Shown: positions 1-6,561, numbered from the stretch's first letter. The stretch is 7,256 nucleotides of DNA from Deltaproteobacteria bacterium (GCA_021772695.1 JAJFLL010000054.1:1-7256); one strand, 5' to 3'. Numbers and translations are program-made. Notes: generated by a model from the sequence alone, not told the origin.

Positions 1-518
1 TGCTCGGGGCCTTTGGCAAGGCCCTGCCCCACCTTATTCCCGCCGCATCGCAAGGCACTATGAATAATTTGGCCTTTGGCGGCAAGGGCTTCACTTATTA
101 CGAAACCATGGCCGGAGGCATGGGCGCCGGTCCCCAAGGGCCAGGTGAAAATGCCATTCACACCCATATGACCAATACCTTGAATACTCCCATCGAGGCC
201 TTGGAAACTGAGCTTCCCCTGCAGATTACTCGATATCAGATTCGGCAAGGTTCTGGAGGTGCGGGCCGTCATAGCGGCGGCGAAGGCTTGATTCGCGAAT
301 ACCGATTTTTAAAAAACACCCATGCCTCCCTGCTTACCGAACGCCGGCGCCTGGCCCCCTATGGCCTAAAGGGCGGGCAGTCAGGGCGGAAGGGTCAAAA
401 TTACTTTGTCGATGCCAAGGGCGAGAAAAGAAAACTACCGGGAAAAATGGAGTTAAAGATCAAGCCTGGAGAAGTATTGGGAATAAAAACCCCCGGCGGT
501 GGTGGTTGGGGCAAATAA
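1..518 (+). CDS. Hydantoinase B / 5-oxoprolinase subunit, C-terminal part (5' end outside window)
   Basis: This is the C-terminal end of the HyuB/oxoprolinase-beta family, cytoplasmic ATP-dependent enzymes that open hydantoin or 5-oxoproline rings, usually with a HyuA partner or as one long fused chain. The frame is open from base 3, before the first ATG at 60, so the gene enters from the left edge; about 171 residues are visible of a family usually 500-600 long, or of a fused protein above 1,000. Family signatures are plain: GTMNNLAFGG near the start, then YYETMAGGMGAGP, then HTHMTNTLNTPIEALE, the SGGAGRHSGGEGLIREYRF block, and the closing GEVLGIKTPGGGGWG just before the TAA stop. The visible part is intact. 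Substrate (hydantoin, N-methylhydantoin, 5-oxoproline) and whether a HyuA domain is fused upstream cannot be decided from this end. An oxidoreductase gene follows after 54 bases. Confidence 0.95.
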   Translation, partial: LGAFGKALPHLIPAASQGTMNNLAFGGKGFTYYETMAGGMGAGPQGPGENAIHTHMTNTLNTPIEALETELPLQITRYQIRQGSGGAGRHSGGEGLIREYRFLKNTHASLLTERRRLAPYGLKGGQSGRKGQNYFVDAKGEKRKLPGKMELKIKPGEVLGIKTPGGGGWGK

Positions 519-525
519 CCCTGAG

Positions 526-569
526 TTTCAGCGCCAAAGCTTCCCATGTTATGATGGTCTAGCGAGGGA
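526..569 (+). promoter_or_regulatory. Candidate sigma70-type promoter and ribosome binding site for the FAD oxidoreductase
   Basis: An extended -10 element TGTTATGAT lies at 547-555 (hexamer TATGAT at 550-555). A weak -35-like TTTCAG sits at 526-531, with an 18-base spacer. Transcription would start near 562, giving a leader of about 11-17 bases that carries GAGGGA at 564-569. This would let the oxidoreductase be expressed apart from the hydantoinase gene. It is judged by eye only; read-through from upstream is equally possible because no terminator is visible between the two genes. Confidence 0.4.
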
Positions 570-572
570 AGC

Positions 573-1811
573 ATGGCAATGCAGGAAGAATTCCTCATCA
601 TTGGTGCGGGCATCCTAGGTTCCGCCACCGCATGGCATCTGGCTCAACTTCAGGTTCCGAACATTACCGTCATCGATTTGGATTTAGCCGGCACCTATAG
701 TTCTTCGGAACTCAACGCCGGCGGGGCCCGGGCCACCTGGTGGCAAGACATCAATATGGAGTTGGCGCGAGACTCACTGATTTTTTACCGAACCATCGCC
801 GCAGACATTCAATTCTTTCCTAAAGGTTATTTGTTTCTTTACCCCCGCAGTAAATGGGAAATCGCCTTAAGCAAACAAAAGCGCTACGAGAGCCTGGGCA
901 TCCCCGTGGAATATCTAGAACCTGGGGAAATAAAATCACGACTTCCCGAATTCACCAATTTAAAGGGAATCACCGGCGCCACCTACTCACCCGAGGACGG
1001 ATTGCTCGACCCCCATTTGTTAAAGGAATATTACCGGCAGGGGGCCAAAGACCATGGGGTTACATTCTTAGACCGTCATTATTTTACCGGTGCGCAGATT
1101 GAGCAAGGCCGGCTTAATGCCATTCAAACCCAGGTGTGGCGGGGTGAGGGCCTTCCTGAAAAAATCCTCCACACTTTGATTACGGAACACCGTTTGTCTG
1201 GCGACCATTGGGAAACGCACACCTTCCATCCCCATATAGTCATCAATTGCACTGGAGCCTGGTTAGGCAGCACCGGGCTCCACTTTCAAAAGAAAGTTCC
1301 CGTGCACCCCCTGCGTCGACAGATCTCCCTATTTTCCAGCCACGAAGAAGACTTCGGATCTCGGGGTATGATCGTAGATAGCTCCGGCCTCTATTTTCAT
1401 GCGGAAGGTGGTAGCGATGGACTGATCTTGGCCGGGTATTCCAACAAAGATGAACCGGCAGGCTTCCGCTTCCAATATGACGGCGCTTCGTTTTTTGATC
1501 GGAAAATCTGGCTGCGCCTCTACCGGCGAGGCGGGGGACGATACTTCACGGCGCTCAAGCACCTCAGGGGCTGGTCGGGGCTCTATGGCATCAGTCCAGA
1601 TCGCACGGCATTGCTGGGAAGGGTTCCTGGTATGGCCAACCTTTACGAATTGGGGGCAGCCACCGGTCGTGGGGTAATGCAATCCTATGCGCTGGGGCGT
1701 GCCATGGCCGAATTAGTGACCCTAGGAAGGTTTTCTACCCTCGATGCCACTCCCCTAGACCCCAACCGCTTTCAACAAGGCGGGTTTTTACCGGAAAACC
1801 TAGATATATAA
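573..1811 (+). CDS. FAD-dependent oxidoreductase, DAO (D-amino acid/sarcosine oxidase-like) family
   Basis: A 412-residue soluble flavoenzyme without a signal peptide. The N-terminal FAD-binding Rossmann motif is clear: LIIGAGILGSATAWHLA with GAGILG at residues 11-16, and an acidic residue at the end of the second strand (D35). The segment ELNAGGARATWW (about 46-57) fits the flavin-proximal loop of the DAO family, and GLLDPHLL and VINCTGAWLG are further family blocks. The C-terminal part GLYGISPDRTALLG and GAATGRGVMQS matches the region that closes the FAD site. Length is usual (380-430). The pattern recalls the sarcosine/dimethylglycine oxidase and FOXRED1-like branch, but the substrate cannot be read from the sequence. 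Start: ATG at 573 lies only 3 bases after GAGGGA, while the in-frame ATG at 579 (residue 3) is 9 bases away and may be the true start. The gene lies 54 bases after a hydantoinase B gene, which makes oxidation of an amine or N-methyl amino acid product plausible. Confidence 0.9.
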   Translation: MAMQEEFLIIGAGILGSATAWHLAQLQVPNITVIDLDLAGTYSSSELNAGGARATWWQDINMELARDSLIFYRTIAADIQFFPKGYLFLYPRSKWEIALSKQKRYESLGIPVEYLEPGEIKSRLPEFTNLKGITGATYSPEDGLLDPHLLKEYYRQGAKDHGVTFLDRHYFTGAQIEQGRLNAIQTQVWRGEGLPEKILHTLITEHRLSGDHWETHTFHPHIVINCTGAWLGSTGLHFQKKVPVHPLRRQISLFSSHEEDFGSRGMIVDSSGLYFHAEGGSDGLILAGYSNKDEPAGFRFQYDGASFFDRKIWLRLYRRGGGRYFTALKHLRGWSGLYGISPDRTALLGRVPGMANLYELGAATGRGVMQSYALGRAMAELVTLGRFSTLDATPLDPNRFQQGGFLPENLDI

Positions 1812-1834
1812 TCCTGCGAAATTACACAAATAGC

Positions 1835-1864
1835 TTTAAGCCAGAAGATTTCCTTGGCTATACT
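1835..1864 (+). promoter_or_regulatory. Candidate promoter of the Kef-type antiporter
   Basis: TATACT at 1859-1864 is a good -10 hexamer, with a weak -35-like TTTAAG at 1835-1840 and an 18-base spacer. The predicted start of transcription near 1871 leaves only about five bases before the ATG at 1876, and no Shine-Dalgarno sequence is visible in that interval. Either the message is nearly leaderless or the hexamer is a chance match and the gene is read from further upstream. The 64-base gap contains no terminator for the preceding gene. Confidence 0.35.
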
Positions 1865-1875
1865 GTCATCCACCC

Positions 1876-3585
1876 ATGGGTACCCTCATCCTCAAAGACA
1901 TATTGCTCATTTTTGTCATTTCTATTCCGGTGGTCTGGACATTGCGCCGCCTTAAACTGCCCTCTATTTTGGGATTCCTGGTAACCGGCGCCCTTATCGG
2001 ACCTTTCGGCATCGGATTGATCCATGAGAAAGAACAAGTGGATCTATTGGCCGAAATGGGAGTTACCCTGCTACTTTTTTCGGTGGGACTCGAATTTTCC
2101 TTTGAGCATTTTCAAAAGGTCAAGCGGGTCGGAATCATCTCGGGAATATTACAGATTAGCCTGACTATCCTCGCGGGTATTCTCATCGGTTATCTCATCT
2201 GGGCATCTTTTTACCGAGGGCTGTTTTTCGGTTGCATCATCACCCTTTCCTCAACCGCCGTGGTCTTTGCCACCCTCTCCCATTTTAAGTTTCTCGATTC
2301 TCTGGCGGGTCGTTTGACTACGGTCATTTTGATCATGCAGGACCTGGCACTTATTCCTATGCTCGTCTTATTGCCTTGGCTGGCCACCGTAACACCCGGC
2401 GGAAATGTGGGACTAGAATTGTTGATCCAGATCGCAAAGGCCTTCCTTCTGATTGCCTCGGTGGCCTTGGTGGCCAAATATTTGTCCGAGCCTCTTTTAA
2501 GACTTATTTCTCGGTCCCGCAGTCGGGAGCTTTTCGTGGTCACCGTTATGTCCATAGCACTGGGCATGGCCTGGCTCACCAATGAATTGGGGCTCTCCTT
2601 CGCCCTGGGCGCATTTTTAGGGGGCATCATGGTGGGCGCTACTGAATTTCAATACCAGGCTCTCTCAGAAATCAAACCCTTTCAATTCGCATTCAATAGT
2701 CTGTTCTTTGTCTCCATCGGCATGTTGGTCAATTTTAAATTCATCGGCGAGAATTACCTGATGGTCTTGCTTTTGATCTTGCTCATACCTTCTTTGAAAT
2801 TTCTCATCACCAGCCTGTCGGTATTTGTCAGTGGACTGCCACTACGCCTCGCCTTCCTGGTGGGAATCTCATTAGGACAGATCGGAGAATTTTCATTTTT
2901 ACTGGCCTACATGGGACGAAAAGCAGGGGCGATTACTCCTTACCTCTACCAACTCATCATCGCCATCGCTGTGGTCGCCATGATGATCACTCCTGCTCTA
3001 CTTATCAAAGCACCTAAGATCGCCGATTGGTTGGGATCCCTGCCCTTTTTTCGAAAATTATCCTTGCGCCACCAATACCCCGACATCAAGTCTCGATTAG
3101 CCAGACTTGAAAACCATGTGGTCATCTGCGGATTTGGACCGTTGGGAGAAACCTTGGGCAAAATACTGCAAGCCCATGACATGCCCTTCATGGTTTTAGA
3201 ACTCAATCCCGACACGATCCAGCGGCTCCGGGGCATGGACCGTCAGGCCTTCTTCGGCGACGGTGCCTCCGAAGATATTTTATACGAAAGCGGATTAGAA
3301 CGTGCCCGCCTTCTAGCCATCACCGTTCCGGATTTTATGAATGCGGCGGCTATTATCCAACAAGCTAGAAAGGTGAACCCTGAGATTCAAATTATCACTC
3401 GCGCCAAATTTCGCAATCAGGTGGCCAAGCTCTATGAAGCAGGTGCCGACGTGGTGATCAGCGAAGAATTAGAAGGTGGTCTTGAAATGGGTCGATATGC
3501 CCTGGGCATGCTAGATGTAAAACCTAAAGAAATCGAGGCGGTTATGAAAAATTTACGGGACTTCGGTAGCGCGGATTTCTTCTAG
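1876..3585 (+). CDS. Kef-type K+(Na+)/H+ antiporter with C-terminal RCK/TrkA-N domain (CPA2 family)
   Basis: A 569-residue inner-membrane cation/proton antiporter. Residues 1 to about 385 form a polytopic CPA2 membrane domain with its usual landmarks: GFLVTGALIGP, EMGVTLLLFSVGLEFS, SSTAVVFATL, the QD pair at 155-156 (QDLALIPMLVLLP), LSFALGAFLGGIMVG, FNSLFFVSIGMLVNF and GQIGEFSFLL. The soluble RCK/TrkA-N domain starts near residue 413 with HVVICGFGPLG (GxGxxG at 419-424), an acidic LELN at the end of strand 2, and GDGASEDILYESGL; such domains bind NAD(H) or another nucleotide and gate transport. It stops soon after this domain, without a TrkA-C domain and with little tail, closer in length to YbaL (about 558) than to KefB/KefC (about 600-620). 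No KefF/KefG partner is present. The ATG at 1876 begins the first hydrophobic segment and has no visible Shine-Dalgarno. The TAG stop overlaps the stop of the convergent gene. Ion specificity and glutathione gating are not determined. Confidence 0.93.
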   Translation: MGTLILKDILLIFVISIPVVWTLRRLKLPSILGFLVTGALIGPFGIGLIHEKEQVDLLAEMGVTLLLFSVGLEFSFEHFQKVKRVGIISGILQISLTILAGILIGYLIWASFYRGLFFGCIITLSSTAVVFATLSHFKFLDSLAGRLTTVILIMQDLALIPMLVLLPWLATVTPGGNVGLELLIQIAKAFLLIASVALVAKYLSEPLLRLISRSRSRELFVVTVMSIALGMAWLTNELGLSFALGAFLGGIMVGATEFQYQALSEIKPFQFAFNSLFFVSIGMLVNFKFIGENYLMVLLLILLIPSLKFLITSLSVFVSGLPLRLAFLVGISLGQIGEFSFLLAYMGRKAGAITPYLYQLIIAIAVVAMMITPALLIKAPKIADWLGSLPFFRKLSLRHQYPDIKSRLARLENHVVICGFGPLGETLGKILQAHDMPFMVLELNPDTIQRLRGMDRQAFFGDGASEDILYESGLERARLLAITVPDFMNAAAIIQQARKVNPEIQIITRAKFRNQVAKLYEAGADVVISEELEGGLEMGRYALGMLDVKPKEIEAVMKNLRDFGSADFF

Positions 3586-3944
3586 GGTTTGGGAGATATT
3601 TCAATTTTTATTCCCCCATTGGGGTTCACCGCATCTCTCACGTGAACCGTAAGCCAATCCTTGGTGGGGTTCTGCAATCGCATATTCCGACACTCTCCCT
3701 TTTTGATCATCTCATGGGTGTCGGCTTTTCGCTGAGAATATCGGTTAAAACGCTCAAGTGAATAAGGTTGTCGACGATAAATACCCTCATTACAAAATCG
3801 CAGCGTGTCACCCGGAAAGGCCTTTAGTTCCTTCGGCTGATAGTCTTCTCCTGAGACATTGACTTGATGCACCTGCTGGGCAAGGGCCCCTGGTCCAAGG
3901 GCCATAGCCAATAAAATAAATAATCCCGTTGCGGTTCGCCTCAT
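3582..3944 (-). CDS. Exported cupredoxin-like small protein (copper ligands not evident)
   Basis: A 120-residue protein with a clear Sec signal peptide: MRRTATGLFILLAMALGPGALA, with cleavage expected after A22 (ALA|QQ). The mature part, about 98 residues, begins VHQVNVSGEDYQPKELKAFPGDTLRFCNEG. A short beta-rich domain with PGDTLRFCN (44-52) resembles the plastocyanin-like proteins whose motif is 'v.FcN.d...HN', but the expected copper-binding His after FCN is replaced (IYRRQPYS) and no C-x-x-H/M cluster follows in the usual place; ECRNM (84-88) and H77/H101 are the nearest candidates. Copper binding is therefore doubtful, while the periplasmic location is well supported. C51 and C85 could form a disulfide. 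The start is fixed by GAGGAG (3952-3957), 7 bases from the ATG and lying inside the 3' end of the upstream gene, whose stop is 2 bases away: the two form an operon with coupled translation. Its stop shares CTAG with the antiporter stop. Function unknown. Confidence 0.85.
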   Translation of the reverse strand: MRRTATGLFILLAMALGPGALAQQVHQVNVSGEDYQPKELKAFPGDTLRFCNEGIYRRQPYSLERFNRYSQRKADTHEMIKKGECRNMRLQNPTKDWLTVHVRDAVNPNGGIKIEISPKP

Positions 3945-3946
3945 CG

Positions 3947-4555
3947 CTATTCTCCTCGTAGGTCCTGTAATTGCGGAGACGCAACCACTTGGAGCAAAGT
4001 TTCGCGAAACAATTCGGTAAGGATTTTTTTCATGCGTTTGATACCGCTCTTTCTGCCCTGATTAAATTCAATTTCATAGCCCACTTGAGCCGTAATCTTT
4101 TTTTGTGGCAGCTTGGCTTCCAGGCTTAATCGACTGATAGCCTGCCCCTTACCCATAAATATGCCTTTTTCTTCGTGGGCGCGAAATTTTTCGATATAAA
4201 CCGTCAATTCATAAACCTCTGGTGAGGGCACCGGCAGAAATTTCATACCACAACGTTGCAAGAGATCTTTTAGATAACCCACGTAAATATCTCGCAGAGG
4301 AGGCGCAGAAAAGACCTCGATGGGATCCTTGCCGTTTTTCTTGACCACGGTGCCCAAGGCTTTTTCAGGGCGGTTATCGACCAGGCCTCGCCAATGCACC
4401 TGGATTCCTTGAAAGGGACGCCCCGAACATTGTTTATACAAGCTATAATGATTACCCAATTCTAAGGAAATGCTTTCCCGTTCTTGGCTAAACCCCTGTG
4501 AAACTGGCAATACCATTAGGGCAGTAAAAACAGTGAGTGTTATGAATCGAAACAT
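3947..4555 (-). CDS. Exported YajG-like protein of unknown function
   Basis: A 202-residue protein with an N-terminal signal peptide (residues 1 to about 23, MFRFITLTVFTALMVLPVSQ; cleavage probably near GFS|QE). There is no Cys at the cleavage site, so it is predicted to be soluble in the periplasm and not a lipoprotein. The core resembles the YajG/auxiliary-lipoprotein type of fold: VHWRGLVDNRPEKALGTV (53-70, the D-x-RP-x-K-x-(L)G pattern), an amphipathic helix LRDIYVGYLKDLLQRCGMKF (87-106), and then ELTVYIEKFRAHEEKGIF with strands up to about 165. Basic residues are frequent near 168-178 (GRKSGIKRMKK). C43 and C102 could pair. Its role is not known; homologous folds are often envelope accessory proteins. 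The start is supported by GAGGAGG (4563-4569) 7 bases upstream. It is the first gene of a two-gene unit, with the cupredoxin-like gene 2 bases downstream, and it is divergent from the quinone oxidoreductase gene. The YajG link is a pattern judgement, less sure than the existence of the gene. Confidence 0.82.
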   Translation of the reverse strand: MFRFITLTVFTALMVLPVSQGFSQERESISLELGNHYSLYKQCSGRPFQGIQVHWRGLVDNRPEKALGTVVKKNGKDPIEVFSAPPLRDIYVGYLKDLLQRCGMKFLPVPSPEVYELTVYIEKFRAHEEKGIFMGKGQAISRLSLEAKLPQKKITAQVGYEIEFNQGRKSGIKRMKKILTELFRETLLQVVASPQLQDLRGE

Positions 4556-4640
4556 CCGGAGGCCTCCTCAGGACAGAGCATAGAAGATATTTAACTGAAA
4601 ATCCCTAGAATTCTTTGAAAGTCCATGTCAAGAATCTCTC
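4556..4640. promoter_or_regulatory. Divergent intergenic region with candidate promoters on both strands
   Basis: These 85 bases separate two divergently read genes and must hold, or lie close to, both start regions. On the minus strand a perfect -35 hexamer TTGACA is present (TGTCAA at 4626-4631 on plus), but only a poor -10 (TAGGGA) follows at 18 bases. On the plus strand TAGAAT at 4606-4611 is a fair -10 without a convincing -35; it would give a leader of about 23 bases with no Shine-Dalgarno. The minus-strand ribosome site GAGGAGG is at 4563-4569, within the palindrome GGAGGCCTCC (4558-4567). Overlapping promoters would allow mutual influence, but this is not shown. Confidence 0.35.
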
Positions 4641-5594
4641 ATGCGAACCATCGCCATAAAACAATTCGGCGGTCCTGAGGTCCTAGAGGCCATGGAACTG
4701 CCTAAACCATTGGTAGGAAACGATGAGATCCTGATTCGCCTCCATGCCGCCGGTGTCAACCCTGTAGATTTTAAGATTCGCCAAGGTCTTTTGGCCACGC
4801 GACTGCCCCATGCATTCCCACTCATTCTGGGCTGGGACGGTGCCGGTGAAATCGAAGCGATGGGCGCTAAGGTAACGGGCTTTTCCTTGGGCGATGCCGT
4901 CTATACTTACGGCCGTAAAGCAACCATTCAGGCAGGCACCTACGCCCAATACATCACATTGCAACAAGAGCACCTGGCCTTAAAACCCAAAAACCTCTCC
5001 TTTGTTGAGGCCGCAGTGGTTCCCCTGGCTGCATTAACGGCCTACCAGGCCTTATTTGAAAGTTTACAAATACGATCCGGTGAAACCCTATTGATTCCCG
5101 GGGGTGCCGGAGGGGTTGGCAGCTATGCCTTACAGTTGGCCGTAAATAGCGGTGCCCGGGTTTTTAGCACGGCAAGTCCCGCAAAACAAAAGACGCTATT
5201 AGACTGGGGTGCCGAAGCGGTTTGGGATTATCATGATAAAAATTATCTAGAGGCCATGCACCAAGCCGTGCCAGGCGGGTTCGATGCGGTCTTCGATACG
5301 GTGGGCGGCGACACGCAGATCGCCCTAAGTAAATTGCTCAAGCCCCAAGGACGCCTCACTTCCATCCTGACCCTCCAAGATAAGGTTCAGGAAAATACCG
5401 AGATTCAAACGGGTTATGTTTTTGTGCGCCCCGACTCTGAGCAATTGAAAAAGATCGCCACCTTAATCGAAGAAAAAAAACTAAGACTCCCACCGGTGAC
5501 TACTCTACCCCTAAGCGAAGCAGCCGAGGCCCATCGATTATTAGAAGCCGGTGAGGTACATGGTAAGCTTGCCTTGGAGATCCCAACTCTATGA
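4641..5594 (+). CDS. Zinc-independent NADPH:quinone oxidoreductase-like MDR enzyme
   Basis: A 317-residue medium-chain dehydrogenase/reductase of the quinone oxidoreductase branch, cytoplasmic, expected to use NAD(P)H to reduce quinones, enones or similar electrophiles. The GroES-like N-terminal half shows VNPVDFKIRQGLL and GWDGAGEIEAMGAKVTGFSLGDAVYTY. The Rossmann half shows AAVVPLAALTAYQALFE, the nucleotide-binding loop GGAGGVG (154-160) followed by SYALQLA, then TASPAKQK, and FDAVFDTVGGD. The TAS-K segment after the second strand is common in NADPH-preferring members (family knowledge). The protein has no cysteine at all, so neither catalytic nor structural zinc sites of alcohol dehydrogenases can form. 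Length fits the family (about 310-330) and the gene is intact. The ATG at 4641 gives the expected MRTIAIKQFGGPEVLE start, although no Shine-Dalgarno is visible. The TGA stop overlaps the next gene's ATG (ATGA), so the two are probably co-translated. The substrate is unknown. Confidence 0.93.
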   Translation: MRTIAIKQFGGPEVLEAMELPKPLVGNDEILIRLHAAGVNPVDFKIRQGLLATRLPHAFPLILGWDGAGEIEAMGAKVTGFSLGDAVYTYGRKATIQAGTYAQYITLQQEHLALKPKNLSFVEAAVVPLAALTAYQALFESLQIRSGETLLIPGGAGGVGSYALQLAVNSGARVFSTASPAKQKTLLDWGAEAVWDYHDKNYLEAMHQAVPGGFDAVFDTVGGDTQIALSKLLKPQGRLTSILTLQDKVQENTEIQTGYVFVRPDSEQLKKIATLIEEKKLRLPPVTTLPLSEAAEAHRLLEAGEVHGKLALEIPTL

Positions 5595-6046
5595 ATATCA
5601 TGAAAAGCGCCAGGTCCTTCCGGTTTTTTATGAATATCTATCCGCCTTATTTTTTTACCCGCACCCGGATTAAATATGTGAGTAAAGATTTCAAAGAAGT
5701 GGTGGTGGTCCTAAAAAGGAGCCTTCTGACCCGTAATTTCGTGGGAACTACCTTCGGCGGCAGCCTTTATTCGGCGGCAGATCCCTTCTTCATGCTCATG
5801 CTGATCCGCATCATGGGCATCAAAGAATATATTATTTGGGACCAAGACGCCAAAATCGAATTTCTTAAACCGGTAAAGAGCCATTTAACCCTTCGCTTTC
5901 TGATTTCCGACGCCAACCTAAAGGCCATTGAAGAGGATATTATTCGAGATGGTCTCAGCCGGCCCCATTTTGTTGTCGAAGGCAAAGATAACGAGGGCAA
6001 GGTATGTGTTCGGGTAGATAAGGGAATATATATCCGTCGGAAATGA
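5591..6046 (+). CDS. DUF4442 family protein with hotdog (thioesterase-like) fold
   Basis: A 151-residue protein matching the DUF4442 group of hotdog-fold proteins, relatives of PaaI-type acyl-CoA thioesterases. Features seen: N-terminal region FRFFMNIYPPYFFTRTRIKY, a strand with KEVVVVLKRS, and then the hotdog helix segment NFVGTTFGGSLYSAADPFFMLMLI (about 49-72), in which the G-x-x-FGG-x-L-x-x-AADP pattern is the family hallmark. After it come WDQDAKIEFLKPVKSHLTL and the final strands ending in VDKGIYIRRK. The catalytic Asp/Glu of true PaaI enzymes is not certain, so thioesterase activity is only inferred. The ATG overlaps the preceding stop by ATGA; GGAG at 5576-5579 is the only weak ribosome site, 11 bases away, so translation likely depends on coupling to the oxidoreductase. 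An in-frame ATG at 5600 is a less likely start. It converges with the VOC gene across 65 bases that show no convincing terminator. Confidence 0.88.
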   Translation: MNIMKSARSFRFFMNIYPPYFFTRTRIKYVSKDFKEVVVVLKRSLLTRNFVGTTFGGSLYSAADPFFMLMLIRIMGIKEYIIWDQDAKIEFLKPVKSHLTLRFLISDANLKAIEEDIIRDGLSRPHFVVEGKDNEGKVCVRVDKGIYIRRK

Positions 6047-6111
6047 GTTCCTTGGTTAATGAAAGTTATATCTCAATAATTTACCCAGTCCCCTCCAAAG
6101 AACTTCAAGTT

Positions 6112-6495
6112 TTACTCCTCAATGACCGACAAAAAATTCCCAGCAGGATCTTTAAACCATGCGATATTCGGCCCCTGGCCTTTGGATTTACCTCGAAAGA
6201 TCCCCTGATCGTCGGTTTCCAACTCTCCTTCATAGGACTCCATGACAACTCCCTTCCCTTTCAAAAGTCCCACGGCCTTTTCGATATCTGCCACCAAGAA
6301 ATTCAAAATGGTAAAACTCGCCGGCTGATGATTTCCTTTTGGGTAAATAAAGGCTTCCCCACCACCATGAAGGTGAATGGTTAGGCCTTCGGGTTTGTCT
6401 TCGACTTTAAGTCCCAGTATTTTTCCATAGAATTCTTGGGCTTGCTTGAGGTCGTTGGTTGAAAAACTGCAAAAGCTAGGGGTATTGGAAAACAT
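6112..6495 (-). CDS. VOC superfamily (glyoxalase/bleomycin-resistance fold) protein
   Basis: A 127-residue single-unit VOC protein, two beta-alpha-beta-beta-beta modules that normally dimerise around a metal or ligand site. First module: SFCSFSTNDLKQAQEFYGKIL, then GLKVEDKPEGLTIHLHGGGEAFIYP. Second module: TILNFLVADIEKAVGLLKGKGVVM and the family ending IAWFKDPAGNFLSVIEE, where the penultimate Glu pair is the usual place of a metal ligand. Length (120-140) is typical and the gene is complete. The start is set at the ATG of MFSNTPSF because AGGAGG (6501-6506) lies exactly 5 bases upstream; an in-frame ATG 48 bases earlier (6543) would add 16 residues that do not fit the fold and lacks such a site. 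Members include glyoxalases, antibiotic-binding proteins and dioxygenases, so no substrate is assigned. It is downstream of the HNH gene on the same strand, 66 bases away, with no obvious promoter of its own. Confidence 0.92.
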   Translation of the reverse strand: MFSNTPSFCSFSTNDLKQAQEFYGKILGLKVEDKPEGLTIHLHGGGEAFIYPKGNHQPASFTILNFLVADIEKAVGLLKGKGVVMESYEGELETDDQGIFRGKSKGQGPNIAWFKDPAGNFLSVIEE

Positions 6496-6561
6496 GGATA
6501 CCTCCTGATATTTTTTTATTTCAAAACCCTTTTCGATACTCATGAAAACCCACCCTATGCC

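Noticed and set aside
1839..1859. AGCCA...TGGCT inverted repeat before the antiporter gene, as terminator or operator
   Set aside because: Only five bases per arm with an uneven inner match and no T-run; too weak to claim.
2211..2630. Long open frame on the minus strand within the antiporter gene (about 139 codons)
   Set aside because: It lies wholly inside a well-supported membrane protein gene, its translation resembles no family, and it has no convincing start region; it is a by-product of codon bias.
4558..4567. Palindrome GGAGGCCTCC over the ribosome site of the YajG-like gene as a translation switch
   Set aside because: Loop-free and only ten bases, so it cannot fold into a stable hairpin on its own; most likely a chance extension of the Shine-Dalgarno.
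6101..6111. Inverted repeat AACTTCAAGTT between the convergent hotdog and VOC genes as a terminator
   Set aside because: Five-base arms around a single base cannot form a hairpin and no clear T-run follows.
6496..6543. N-terminal extension of the VOC protein by 16 residues from an earlier ATG
   Set aside because: The inner ATG at 6495 has AGGAGG at the right distance and begins just before the first strand of the fold; the extension spans that ribosome site.
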